This document shows positions 1-10,000 of a DNA stretch of 64,000 bases, piece by piece. The stretch comes from an uncultured Lentisphaerota bacterium (GTDB taxonomy: Bacteria > Verrucomicrobiota > Kiritimatiellia > CAIQIC01): positions 40,743 through 104,742 of the forward strand of contig CAITZM010000080.1 in NCBI GenBank assembly GCA_903896925.1. Direction: 5' to 3'. The notes under the pieces were generated by a model, which was not told the DNA's origin, did not search any database, and saw only the letters and a list, made by a program, of their open reading frames with translations. How positions within the stretch are numbered: the stretch's first letter is position 1; the number at the start of each line of letters is the position of its first letter. Both the position numbers and the translations under genes were made by a program.

Positions 1-1423
1 GATAGCGGTGGGCATCCACCACGTCGCCGACGCCGTAGTCCATCCAGCCGCTTGCGCTGTTGACGATGCGGGTCGGGTCCTTCGTCTTGGTCCAAGCCGC
101 CATGTCCTTCGTGCCAGCGGCGTCGAACTGCTCCCACATCTCGTTGAACACGACCCACACCACGATGCACGGGAAGCCGCGGAGCTGCTCGACAATCGAG
201 TTGGACTCGTCCTTGAAAATCGCCCGCCCTTCCGGTGTCTTGCGGCTGCCCGGGAACGGGAAGTCCTGCCAGACCAACAGGCCGAGTTCGTCGCACGTAC
301 GGTAGTAACGGTCGTTCTCCACTTTCAGGTGTTTGCGCAGCATGTTGAAGCCGGCGCGTTTCAGGAACTCCAGTTCCCAGCGCTGGGCCGCGTCCGAGGG
401 CGGCGTCAACAAACTCTCCGGCCACCAGCCCTGGTCGAGCGGGCCGTACTGGAACCCCGGGCGGCCATTCAAGTGGATGCGCTGGATGCCGTGCGCATCG
501 GGTTTGACCTCGCAGGTGCGGATGGCGGCGTAGCTGCGCACGGCCTCGCCACCCTTGAGCGCGATCTCCAGGTCGTAAAGCTGCGGCCGGTCCGGCGACC
601 ACGTTTTCGGTTGGGCGGGACGCAACGTCAGCGGCTGGCCGGTGACGCCTGTTGCTTCGGCCACGACCTGTTTGCCGTCGAGCATCTTCACGGCGACCGG
701 CCCGCCGTCTCCTGCGGCGGCCACGGTCACCTTCACGCCCGACAAATCCGCCAGGCTCTCGGCCAACACATCCGTCACGTGGTTGGCGGGAACAATCTCC
801 ATCCAGACCGTCTGCCAGATGCCGGACACGCGCGTGTAGAAACAGCCTTTCGGATCGAGGCTCTGCTTGCCGTGCGGCTGGTTGCCGGTGGTGACATCGA
901 GCACACGAACGACGATCTCCGACTCCGGCTTGCCCGCCGTGGCGGCGGTGATGTCGCACGACCAACGCCGATTCATGCCGCGGTTGCCGCCGACTTCCGC
1001 GCCGTTGACCCAGACCTTCGCGTCCCAATCAACCCCCTCAAACCGCAGGAACCGGCGCTGGCCTTGGGCTATGGCGGGCGTGGCGATGACGCGCTGATAC
1101 CAGAGCGCCTCGTCGGGCTTGAGCAACCGCCCCACGCCGGAGAGCGCGGATTCGAGCGGATACGGAACAAGAATCTTTCCATCCCAGCGTTCCGGCCGCG
1201 CGGCGGTCGCGGCGGTGACCGCCCGGTTCCACAAACCGTTCAGGCAGGTCCAGTCGCCGCGCACGAGCCGCGGACGCGGATATTCCCGCCAGGCGTTTTG
1301 CGGCGTCACCTGAGCGCCCCACTCGCTCATGATCGGGACAGGCGCGGGCTTCCACGCCTCCTCAGCGGCGCCGGCACGCAGCACGAAGATGGACAACAAC
1401 GCGACGACAGAATGCTTTTTCAT
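1..1423 (-). CDS. Glycoside hydrolase family 2 protein (partial, C-terminus beyond window)
   Basis: Secreted GH2-type enzyme (beta-galactosidase/beta-glucuronidase/beta-mannosidase superfamily). The reading frame stays open from an ATG at 1423 to the window edge, giving 474 codons. It starts with a short signal peptide (MKKHSVVALLSIFVLRAGAA). The sugar-binding jelly-roll follows, with the typical stretch FEGVDWDAKVWVNGAEVGG, then the immunoglobulin-like domain and the start of the TIM barrel. The motif VVFNEMWEQFD contains the expected acid/base Glu (NE); the nucleophile would lie beyond the window. The ATG overlaps the GH51 stop codon (ATGA), so the two are probably translationally coupled. 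Substrate cannot be fixed, but the GH51/GH127 neighbours suggest side-chain removal from an arabinose-containing glycan. Confidence 0.88.
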   Translation of the reverse strand, partial: MKKHSVVALLSIFVLRAGAAEEAWKPAPVPIMSEWGAQVTPQNAWREYPRPRLVRGDWTCLNGLWNRAVTAATAARPERWDGKILVPYPLESALSGVGRLLKPDEALWYQRVIATPAIAQGQRRFLRFEGVDWDAKVWVNGAEVGGNRGMNRRWSCDITAATAGKPESEIVVRVLDVTTGNQPHGKQSLDPKGCFYTRVSGIWQTVWMEIVPANHVTDVLAESLADLSGVKVTVAAAGDGGPVAVKMLDGKQVVAEATGVTGQPLTLRPAQPKTWSPDRPQLYDLEIALKGGEAVRSYAAIRTCEVKPDAHGIQRIHLNGRPGFQYGPLDQGWWPESLLTPPSDAAQRWELEFLKRAGFNMLRKHLKVENDRYYRTCDELGLLVWQDFPFPGSRKTPEGRAIFKDESNSIVEQLRGFPCIVVWVVFNEMWEQFDAAGTKDMAAWTKTKDPTRIVNSASGWMDYGVGDVVDAHRY

Positions 1424-2952
1424 GGTTTGGACTCGTAGGTCAATAAGGTGATGGAACGCGGCGGAAACTCGCGGAAGGACGCGGGCAACTGGCGCGTGCG
1501 GACGCAATCCTCGGCCAAGCGCGTGACGGAGTTGGTGGCCAGCATCGAGGGCGCGGTCAGCTCGTGTCCGCCGGTCAGCGTGTAGGCGCCGCCGGTGATT
1601 TCGATGCGGGCGGGCACGGCTTGCGTCGCGTGGCGGTTGACGACGGCGACGGTGAGCGTGCGCTGCCGATCGTTGGCGGTGGCGGCCACGTCGAGCGCGG
1701 GCAACGCCGTGCCGTCGAGCCATGGCGACTCGCAATGCGCGGCCACAGCTTGGGTGCCGCAATGTTTGGCATAAAGCGCGAGCGGATGGAAGATGGTCTG
1801 GCGCACGGAGCCGTTGCGGTCGGTCTGGATCGGCGCGATGACATTGGCCAGTTGCGCCCACGTGGCGAAGCCGATGATATCCGCGTGGCGGTGCATCGCG
1901 TTGAGCCAGCTCGCGACCGCCAGCGCGTCCTGCCACGTGTAGGTCTGCTCCAGGTTCCACAGCACCTCGCGTCCGCCGGCGCCGCCATTCCACAAGCCCC
2001 ACTCGTCAATTGCCAGCTTCACCGGCCCGGTGCGCGGCGGGAAACGATACCAGTGCGAGAAACCCTTCGGCTCCGCCGGAAACCCGGCCAGGAATTTCGC
2101 GTAGGCGTCCAACTGCCGGTCGAACGCGGCGACGCTGCCGAGCAGGTTGGTGTACTGCGTCGTCCGGAAATACCAGTGCGCGGAAATGAAATCGGCCACC
2201 GGATGCAGCGACTTCAGAACGGTCGTGTTCCAGTTCGTGTTGTTGCCGACGCCGGCGACGATGAGCTTGATCGCCGGGTCCTGCAACTTCATCAGCTTGG
2301 CAAACTGCCACGCGACCTTCGCGTACTCGGCCGGGTCCTGCAGCCGTCCGCAATCCGGGTCAGCTTCCTCCTCGTTGCCGAGCCCCCAATACTTCACGCG
2401 AAACGGCTCGGGCGAACCATGCTTCCGCCGCAGCTCCGCGAAATAGGTCGTGCCCGTGCCGTTGCAATACTCGACCCAGTTCGCCGCCTCCTCCGCCGAA
2501 CCGGTGCCCATGTTCACGCTGATATAGGGCTCCGCGCCGATCGCGCGGCAGTAGCGGATGAACTCGTCGGTGCCGAACGGGTTGTCCACTTCGCCGCCCC
2601 GGATCAGGTTCGGCCGGCAGCGGCGTTCAGACTGCGCCCCGACACCATCCTGCCAGTGATAGATCTTGGTGAACGTGCCGCCCGGCCAGCGCAGCAGACG
2701 CGGATTCAGTTCGCACACCTTCTCCAGCACGTCGCGCCGGAAACCATTCGTGTCGGAAAGCGGCGAGCCCGGCTCGAAGATGCCGCCGTTGATGCAGCGG
2801 CCGAGATGCTCGATGAACTGGCCATAAAGCTGTGGCGAAATTTGCGCGCCTGGTTTATCCGCCTGCACGGTGATCGTCGCCGTCTGCGCCGCGGCGGTCA
2901 GGGCCATGGTGGTCAGTGCGCCCGCGATCCGCCGACCGATGTTCGTTTTCAT
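1420..2952 (-). CDS. Alpha-L-arabinofuranosidase, GH51
   Basis: Retaining GH51 arabinofuranosidase, predicted to be exported and to release terminal alpha-L-arabinofuranose. The N-terminus is a signal peptide (MKTNIGRRIAGALTTMALTAAAQ), followed by the family opening SPQLYGQFIEHLGRCINGG. The catalytic motifs are WGLGNEE (acid/base near residue 194) and LAIDEWGLW (nucleophile near 317), then the C-terminal beta-sandwich. ATG 2952 is preferred because a GGGAGAG ribosome site lies about 9 bases upstream; an in-frame ATG at 2961 is too close to it, and longer extensions lack the signal peptide at the N-terminus. It lies 73 bases downstream of the GH127 gene and overlaps the GH2 start by 4 bases. 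Confidence 0.93.
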   Translation of the reverse strand: MKTNIGRRIAGALTTMALTAAAQTATITVQADKPGAQISPQLYGQFIEHLGRCINGGIFEPGSPLSDTNGFRRDVLEKVCELNPRLLRWPGGTFTKIYHWQDGVGAQSERRCRPNLIRGGEVDNPFGTDEFIRYCRAIGAEPYISVNMGTGSAEEAANWVEYCNGTGTTYFAELRRKHGSPEPFRVKYWGLGNEEEADPDCGRLQDPAEYAKVAWQFAKLMKLQDPAIKLIVAGVGNNTNWNTTVLKSLHPVADFISAHWYFRTTQYTNLLGSVAAFDRQLDAYAKFLAGFPAEPKGFSHWYRFPPRTGPVKLAIDEWGLWNGGAGGREVLWNLEQTYTWQDALAVASWLNAMHRHADIIGFATWAQLANVIAPIQTDRNGSVRQTIFHPLALYAKHCGTQAVAAHCESPWLDGTALPALDVAATANDRQRTLTVAVVNRHATQAVPARIEITGGAYTLTGGHELTAPSMLATNSVTRLAEDCVRTRQLPASFREFPPRSITLLTYESKP

Positions 2953-3025
2953 GATTCGCATCTCTCCCGGATCGGAATTCGGTTTTTCATTTTTCAACCG
3001 CTTGGGAACCTGTGCTACGGCTGGT

Positions 3026-5577
3026 TTATTTTCGGACCTCGTGTTGGCGCATGACGCGGATTTCACCGACAAGACCGCCGACCTTGCCTTTCTGCCGTAT
3101 GAGGCGAACGATGAGGCGGTCTTTGCCGGCCACGAGCGAGGCGGGAAGCGGGAAGTTGACGTCGCGGAACGAGCCGTTGGCCTGCGCCGGGCCGATGGCG
3201 CCGAGCTTGGTCAGCGGCGGCAGCGCCGTGGCCTTCGCGCCGGTGTCGAGCTGGTTGCCCAGCGTGGTGTCGGTTGGGCCCGAACTTTTCGCGACGGCGG
3301 CTTCCGCCTTCACGCCCGCGACACACACCTCGAACCCGCAATTCGTGGCGCGGCGCGCATCGGGATCGTTGGCGGGCGGCGACCAGAGCCGTATGAGCAA
3401 CGTCTGCGGTTTGTCCGGCTCGACAGCGAGCGTCCAGCCAAAGCGATCCGGGCCGAGTTCCGCCGTACGGAACGTTTGCCAGTGGCCGGCGATGACGCGC
3501 TGTAGTTCGTTGAACTCATGGTTGTATCCGTTGGGAGCCTCGAGCGCGTGGTCCTTCTCGGTGCGGTTCGCGCCGGCGGTACGCGGCAGCGCCGGATCGT
3601 TCGCGAGCCGGCCGGGCAGCGTGCTGCCCGCGGCCGGCGTGCCCGCGTCGAAGAACGCGATGTCCACCGTGTGCGGCGCGAGCGCAGCCCAGCGCTTCGC
3701 CTCGCCCTCGTAGGCGGCGTGCTCGGCAGCCAGTTGCGCGTCGTCGCGCAAATCCCAGTAGGCGATGTAAGGGTCTTGGTACTCCTGGTACATGGGGAGG
3801 AAATTGATGGTCTTTTGGGTAAGGTCGCGCAGGAAGACGGCGGGGTCGCCGGTGAAACGCAGCGGCTGGGCTGCGGGCGTGATGGCCATGAGGGCTTTGT
3901 CGGCGGGTTTGCGCGCGACGGCGTAGCGGGCGCTGTTGTCGGTCTTCGCCACAAGCATCACGGGGCCGTACATGAGCGCGGCGCGGTCAGGGTTGTCGCG
4001 GAAACCTTCCCAGCGGAGTGTCATCGGCAACTTGACGGTGATTTTGTCGCCCGCCTTCCACGTGCGCGTGAGGTCAACGTAGCCTTCGGGCCCAGTCGTT
4101 GTGGGGACGGATTCGCTATTGACGGTGACCGCAAATCTGTTGGCGACCCACGATGGTTTGCGGATGCTGAACGTGGTCTTGGCGGGCTTGGCGGCGACGA
4201 TCTCAATCGTGGTACCGGCTTCCTCGGGGAATTTGGTGGTCTGGCGCAGGACGAGGCCGGCATCTTTCCAATTCAGTTCGGAGGCGATGAAGAGGCTGAT
4301 GAAGAGCCGGTCGGCGCCGGTGTGGAAGTAGATGCTGTCGCCGTACTTCGCGTGGTTCTCCATGCCGGAGCCGTGGCAGCAGGCCAGGCTCACCGAGCCG
4401 GGACTGAAGTTCTTGCGGTTGCCGCTCTCCAGCGCATGGAAATAGGCCACCGTGCGTACTGCGGGTGTTGCGAGGAGAGGATGTGGTTGAGCTGCGCGCG
4501 CTCGAAATAGTCCGCCACGGTGGCGTCGGGCTGCCACAGGAACAGGTGGCGCGTGAGCTTGAGCAGGTTGTGCGTGTTGCAGGTCTCCGTGTTGCCCTTG
4601 CTCAACGACAGCGAAAGGCTGGTCTTGGGCGTGAACTTTTCGTGATTGCTGTTGCCGCCGTTCGCGTAGCTGCGCTCCGTGACGACATGCCGCCAGAAGT
4701 TGCGCGCGGCATCGCGGTAGCGGGTGTCGCCGGTGCATTCATAGAGGCGCGCGAAGCCGGTGAACTTCGGCACCTGCGTGTTGGCGTGCAGCCCGTCGAG
4801 GATATCCTCATCGCGCGCCAGCGGGTCCATGACTTTGTGGTGACAGAAACGCTGTGCGAGTTTGAGGTGCGCCGGATGCTTCGTGATCGCGTAGAGATTC
4901 GCCAGCGCCTCGTTGATGCCACCATGTTCCTCGTCGAGCATCTTCTGAAACGCCTCGTCGCCGATCTGCGCGGAGTAACCCTCCAACCACGCGGCGACCT
5001 TGTTCATGATCTCCAGCGCCTGCCGGTTGCCCGCGAGGCTGTGCGCGTCAAGGAGACCTTGATAAACCTTGTGCAACGCATACCACGGCACAGGCAGCCG
5101 CCCCAGTTCGGCCGGCCGCGATTCCAGCCCGGCCATGATGCGCACCCACTGCTCCGGGAACGGCGCGATGAAGCCGGTTTTCTTCGCCGCCTGCACTTCC
5201 GCGATGATCGCCACCACCGCGTCGAGCCGCTCCTTGAAGCGCGCGTCGCCGGTGCTGCGATACATCTGGGCGCACGCCGACAGGAAGTGCCCCTCGTAGT
5301 GGCCTTGGCAGCCGTAGTCCTTCGCCTTCCACTCGGCGTACGGCTTCGCCGGCGAGGGGAGCGAGTTGTTCACGCGCCACCAGTGCATCAGCCGGTCCGG
5401 CTCCACGCGCAGGATGTACCCCTTGTCGCGTTCCTGCGCGTCGCGGAACGGCCCGTCCAGCAGCTTCACATCGCGCAGATCAAAAGATGTGACTGATTCC
5501 GCTTGTGCCAGGCCGACCCCAAGCAACAGCACCGACATAATACCGATCAGGGAAATTTTCATACCGCCGTCTAGCAT
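3026..5577 (-). pseudogene. GH127 beta-L-arabinofuranosidase (DUF1680), frameshifted
   Basis: Two overlapping frames together encode one GH127 protein of about 850 residues. The first part runs from the signal peptide (MKISLIGIMSVLLLGVGLAQA) through the (alpha/alpha)6 barrel to HILSSQHPQY; the second begins TVAYFHALESG and runs to the stop at 3026. The break is at about 4454-4456: adding one base so that TACGCACG becomes TACGGCACG restores Q-Y-G-T-V-A-Y-F. The zinc and catalytic signature is split by the frameshift: ETCNTHN lies before it and ACCHGSG after it (known in HypBA1 as Glu/Cys zinc ligands and the Cys nucleophile). A DUF4986-like region and a further C-terminal domain follow. ATG 5577 has GGAAAA just upstream; ATG 5562 also fits. 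It may be a real pseudogene or a sequencing error. Confidence 0.87.
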
Positions 5578-5625
5578 TTTTCCGAGCCTTGGAAAAGTCT
5601 GTTGATAGTTTCCCTAACCTTGGAA
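5578..5625. repeat. Paired 32-bp-phased palindrome, locus A
   Basis: Two imperfect copies of the palindrome TTTTCCAAGGCTTGGAAAA. The cores CCGAGCCTTGG (5582-5592) and CCTAACCTTGG (5613-5623) have centres 31 bases apart. They fill most of the gap between the M14 and GH127 genes. The nearer copy ends just before the GH127 ATG at 5577 and places AAGG nine bases upstream of it on the minus strand. Confidence 0.75.
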
Positions 5626-5648
5626 GCTGGATGGACTTCCCGGCTTGT

Positions 5649-6842
5649 TTATGGGCTATTTTCCGAATCAGCCAGGTATTTTTGCAGCGCGCGCGCCAGA
5701 TCCTGGCCGAGGGCACGGGCGCTCGCGTCGGTGACCGCGACGCCGCCGGCATTGGCGTAGGGGGTTTCGAGGGTCGCGGCGGCGCGCACGCCGGGCAGCG
5801 CCGCGGCCCAGCGGCCGAACGAGAGGCCCGCGGTGAAATTAGCCGGCGTGTTCCAGCCCTTCCCGAACGGCAGATTGTTCCTTGTGGAATAACGCAAGGG
5901 ACCGGTCTGGCTGACTTCCAACAGTCGGGTGAAACGTTCCGCCTCGTGCCAGCGGTTGGTGTCCGGTCCACCGACGAACACCAACTGCTCGTTGCCGCCG
6001 CCGCGGAGCGTCGGACAATGCAGATCGAGCGCGAAACGCAATTTGCCCTCGGACCACTTCGGCACCTGCTCGCGAATCGCGCGCACGGTCGCATAGAGAC
6101 TGTCACCGGCGTAGTCGCGGTTGTGATCGTGCGGCTTGCGGTTCTTGCCCTGGTCGCCCGCCTCGACGCCATCCTTGTCCACGAACGGCACGACGAAAAA
6201 CTCGACGTGCTCGCGCAACCAGCGACCTTCGGTGGTGTCGGCCAGCAATCCCGCGATGAGGCCTTCCAGGACATAGCTCGCCATCATCTCGCAACAGTGA
6301 TGGCGGCAGGTAATCACGACTCTCTGTTCCGCGCGTCCATCGAGCCGGCCGACGCGCAACAGCTCGGCGTCGCGGCCGCGTTCCGTCCGGCACAGTGTCG
6401 CGACCTTGAGATGCGGGTTGTTCGTGTGAACAGCGAGAAACGCCGTGAGATTCTGCTCCGTGTAGGGGAACGCCACGCCGAAGCGGACATCGGCCTCCTG
6501 CGCGCCGAAGCCGTAGCTGAAGTTGGTGCCCTGCACCGCCTGCGCCCCGAGCCACTGCCACGACGCGCCGCCATCGGTGCTGACCGCCGGCCCGCGCCCG
6601 CCGATGGGGTTGCCCTTGGTAAAGTGAAAGGTCAGCTTGCGCTCCTGCGCACCGCGCACGCGAAAGCTCCAGTAGAACCAGTCGCCCGCGGTGTCGCGCA
6701 GATCCTGATGCAGGAAGACCTCGTCGCCGGAAACTTTCTCCACGACGATGTTGCCCGCCGGCAGGTCGGCATCCACCTGCACCGCGGCGCGTACGCCGCA
6801 CAGCGCCAGCACGGCCAACGCGAGACCAAGATGTTTTTTCAT
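5649..6842 (-). CDS. M14-family zinc carboxypeptidase-like protein, secreted
   Basis: Peptidase M14 fold protein of 397 residues with a signal peptide (MKKHLGLALAVLALCGVRAA). An N-terminal beta-sandwich (about residues 20-150) precedes the catalytic domain, as in the cytosolic carboxypeptidase-like M14 subfamily. Zinc-ligand motifs are visible: CRHHCCE (HxxE, about residue 181), DLHCP with the third ligand His, and NRDY for substrate binding. LETPYAN holds the expected catalytic Glu. AAAGGA precedes the ATG at 6842. It is the first gene of the minus-strand arabinosidase run, 71 bases ahead of the GH127 start. Such M14 proteins often sit in polysaccharide-utilisation gene sets, but the substrate here is unknown. 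Confidence 0.85.
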   Translation of the reverse strand: MKKHLGLALAVLALCGVRAAVQVDADLPAGNIVVEKVSGDEVFLHQDLRDTAGDWFYWSFRVRGAQERKLTFHFTKGNPIGGRGPAVSTDGGASWQWLGAQAVQGTNFSYGFGAQEADVRFGVAFPYTEQNLTAFLAVHTNNPHLKVATLCRTERGRDAELLRVGRLDGRAEQRVVITCRHHCCEMMASYVLEGLIAGLLADTTEGRWLREHVEFFVVPFVDKDGVEAGDQGKNRKPHDHNRDYAGDSLYATVRAIREQVPKWSEGKLRFALDLHCPTLRGGGNEQLVFVGGPDTNRWHEAERFTRLLEVSQTGPLRYSTRNNLPFGKGWNTPANFTAGLSFGRWAAALPGVRAAATLETPYANAGGVAVTDASARALGQDLARALQKYLADSENSP

Positions 6843-6975
6843 GCAGTCCTTTCTTGAGCCCGCACGCCCTTTGTAGCGATATCAGGATTCAAGCCACTGT
6901 CGTTGACGACGGCCACGCGCCAAGTGTAGCAAAGGCCGCGGGGCAGTACAGAGCCCAACACTCCGGTTTGTTGCA

Positions 6976-7003
6976 TTGACTTGTCCTGCGCTGCCGATAG
7001 GCT
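6976..7003 (+). promoter_or_regulatory. Predicted sigma-70 promoter of the first TIR gene
   Basis: TTGACT (6976-6981) and TAGGCT (6998-7003) are separated by 16 bases. Transcription would start near 7010, which excludes the far-upstream in-frame start near 6981 and agrees with translation beginning at TTG 7044. Confidence 0.5.
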
Positions 7004-7043
7004 GTCGCCATTCTTACAGGGAATGGCAAGGTGGAGGTATGGC

Positions 7044-10000
7044 TTGGCCGTCTTAGTGACATGTAGTGCGTGCGGTGCGAAATTGCGGGTGCGCGACGAA
7101 TACCTCGGCAAGGAGGTCTGGTGCCCGGCGTGCAAGGCGCCGCTGACGCTGACGGGCGAGCGCGTGCCCAACCACGAGGTGTTCGTCAGCTATTCCAACA
7201 AGGACAAGGCGGTCGCCGACGCCATCTGCGCCACGCTGGAGGAAAAGCACATCCGCTGCTGGATCGCGCCGCGCGATATCTCCGCGGGCAACTCCTGGGG
7301 CGGCTCGATCATCGAGGCGATCGAGGATGCGCAGGTGATGGTGCTGGTCTATTCCGCCCACTCGAACCTCTCGCCGCAGATCATCCGCGAGATTGAGCGT
7401 GCCGTAGCCAAGGGACTCCTGATCGTCCCGTTCCGCATCGAGGCCGCGCCGATGTCCAAGGACATGGAGTATTTCCTGAGCTCCAGCCACTGGTTCGATG
7501 CGCTCACGCCGCCGGTGGAACAGCACCTAGCCCAATTTGCCGAGATGGTGAGGCTGATCTTGTTCAAGAAAGCCCAAGCCAAGGACGCCGTAACGAGCAC
7601 GGATCCCGTGGCGACCGCGAAACCGCGCACCAACACCTTGCCATGGAAAGGCGCCACGGTGGGCCTCCTCGGGGTTGCTCTCGCCATCGGGGCCGTGCTC
7701 TGGACGCGTCAGGATCAACAAGCGAAGGATGTCGGCCCCCTTACATCCGCCCAATTTCCCGGCACAGCCCCACAACAGACGCAGCCAGCCGCCGGTTCGT
7801 CAGCGCCAATAAACGCAAACCTTGCCAGTGCTACAGCCAAGGCGTCTAACGCCGCAACAGCAGGCTCGGCGGTGCAAACCGCGCCCGCCGTGCCGACGGA
7901 GAAGCCGCGGGAGACGCCGACTTCAGCAATCGCGCCAGAGGCAAGAGTAGCGGCCGCTGACATAACCATTTCTTGTTCTGCCCCGGTGAGCATATTACCC
8001 CTAACCGTCGGACAGCTAACAAAGCTAGCCACAAATGGAGCACGGCCTTTCAGAAGCATCAGCCCGGAGTTGATAGGTTGGAAATTCGTGTCTGTTACAC
8101 CGCATAGCATCAACTCCTATGTAATCCGTGTAAACCGAGACGGCATCCTCTACGCCTTTGGTGGCGCCAAGAAAAACACGATCCAAGCGTTTTTAGGCAC
8201 CGAAGAGACCGGTAAATGGGAGGAGGCAGACGACGCGATTGTTAGCGCGGCCGTCAGTCGCTGCCTTCGTCGCAAAGTAATTGCCGGTGACATCATCAAG
8301 CTGATGGGACAAACGTTGCAACTCGCGGCAAAAAGCATCGAGCTTATGCCTGCCGGGAAAGCGGTATCCGCCACGCAGCCGATCATGCCGACGTCAACAC
8401 CCGCCGTAATTGCGCCAGACATGGACGGTGTTCCTGCGGCGAAAAGGGTGAGCGCTAACATCACCATTTCCTGTTCTGAGGCAGTGCGCGTCGAGCCGTT
8501 GGAAGTCGGTCAGCCGACAGCTTACGATTTGTCAAAGCACAATCTTAGGTTGCACAGGCTTGAAAGCGTTAGCCCAGAGTTGGCAGGTTGGCAGTTTCTG
8601 TTCGTTCCACTCCACAAGGCGATCGCCTATGAAATCCGCGTAAACCAAGACGGTTTCCTCTATGCCCTTGGCAGCGGCAAGAAGACTCGAAATTCTCTCG
8701 GCAGCGAAGAGGCCCGCAAGTGGGAAGATGCTGCCGGCCAGATTAGTGGCTCGGCAGCCAATCTCTGCATCCGGCGCAAGGTTGTCGGTGGCGAAATCAT
8801 CAAGCTGCAAGGAATCGATTTACGGCTTGCCGCAAAAAGTATCGAACTTTTGCGTGACGGGAAACCGGAATCCGCCATGCAGCCGGCCGTGTCGCCAAGA
8901 CCGGTCGAGACGCCGAAGACTACTGAGAACACGAAAGGCGCTGCCATCATCACCATCACCTGTTCTGATGCGGTGCGCGTCCTACCATTAGCGGCTGGGC
9001 AACTGAGATTATACACCCGTTCTGAGTCTGCAATTCGGAACGTCATCCCCGAATTGTCAGGCTGGCAATTCACATCCATTCCACAGGGCTTCAACAGTTC
9101 GTATGAAGTCCGTGTAAACCAAGATGGAGTCCTCTATGCCTTCGGTCATGGCTCCCAAGAACGTCTTGGCATTGAAGACAACAGCAAATGGGAAGCCGCT
9201 GACGGCGCGATTAGGCAAGGGTCGATCGGCTATTGCTTACGTCGCAAGGTAGCCGCCGGTGAAATCATTAAGCTGACTGGCAATGAGTTGGAGGTCGCGG
9301 CAAAAAGCATCCAGCTTGTGACTAAGGGGAATGCGGAACCCACCACAAAGCCGGCCGCGCCGGTGCCTGCACCTTCCGCTGTCGCACCAGTTGTTGCCAG
9401 CGCTCCTGTGACGAAAATGGAGGGCGCAACCATTACTCTTTCTTGTCCCGACACGGTTTGTGTCGCTTCATTAGAGCCAGAACAGTTGAGATGCTCTGGA
9501 GCGAGTCTGAGGATCAAGAGCATCGGCGCGGAGATGAGAGATTGGCAGTTTAGCTCCATTCCTGCACGCGCCACCATCGCCTACAAGGTGCGTGTGGACC
9601 AAGCTGGCGTCCTCTATGCCTTTGGGGGTAGTGCGAGAGATAAGAGCCTGCGGAGTTTTCTCGGCGCCGAAGAGGTTGCTGATGATAAATGGGAGAATGC
9701 TGCTGATGCTATCGTTGGCAGTAATGTTCACCTTTGCCTGCGCCGCAAGGTTACCGCTGGCGAAGTCATCAATCTGAATGGCTTGGAGTTGCAACTCGCT
9801 GCAAAAAACATTTACCTCGACAACTCGGTGCGTGACGAAAAAGCAGCAGCTGACAAGTCAACACCTGTACCCACCGCGCAATCCGGCCAGCCATGGACCA
9901 ACAGCCTCGGCATGATCTTCGTGCCGGTGCCGGGCACAGCGGTGCAGTTCTCGATCTGGGACACGCGCGTGCAGGACTACCAAGCTTTCGTCACCGCCAC

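Noticed and set aside
8..1438. Long plus-strand open frame at the window start
   Set aside because: It is the complement of the GH2 gene. Its protein is Arg/His-rich and unrecognisable, while the minus strand gives a coherent GH2 sequence that simply runs off the window.
5589..6857. 422-codon plus-strand frame opposite the M14 gene
   Set aside because: Antisense shadow typical of GC-rich DNA; its first codons are just translated palindrome sequence.
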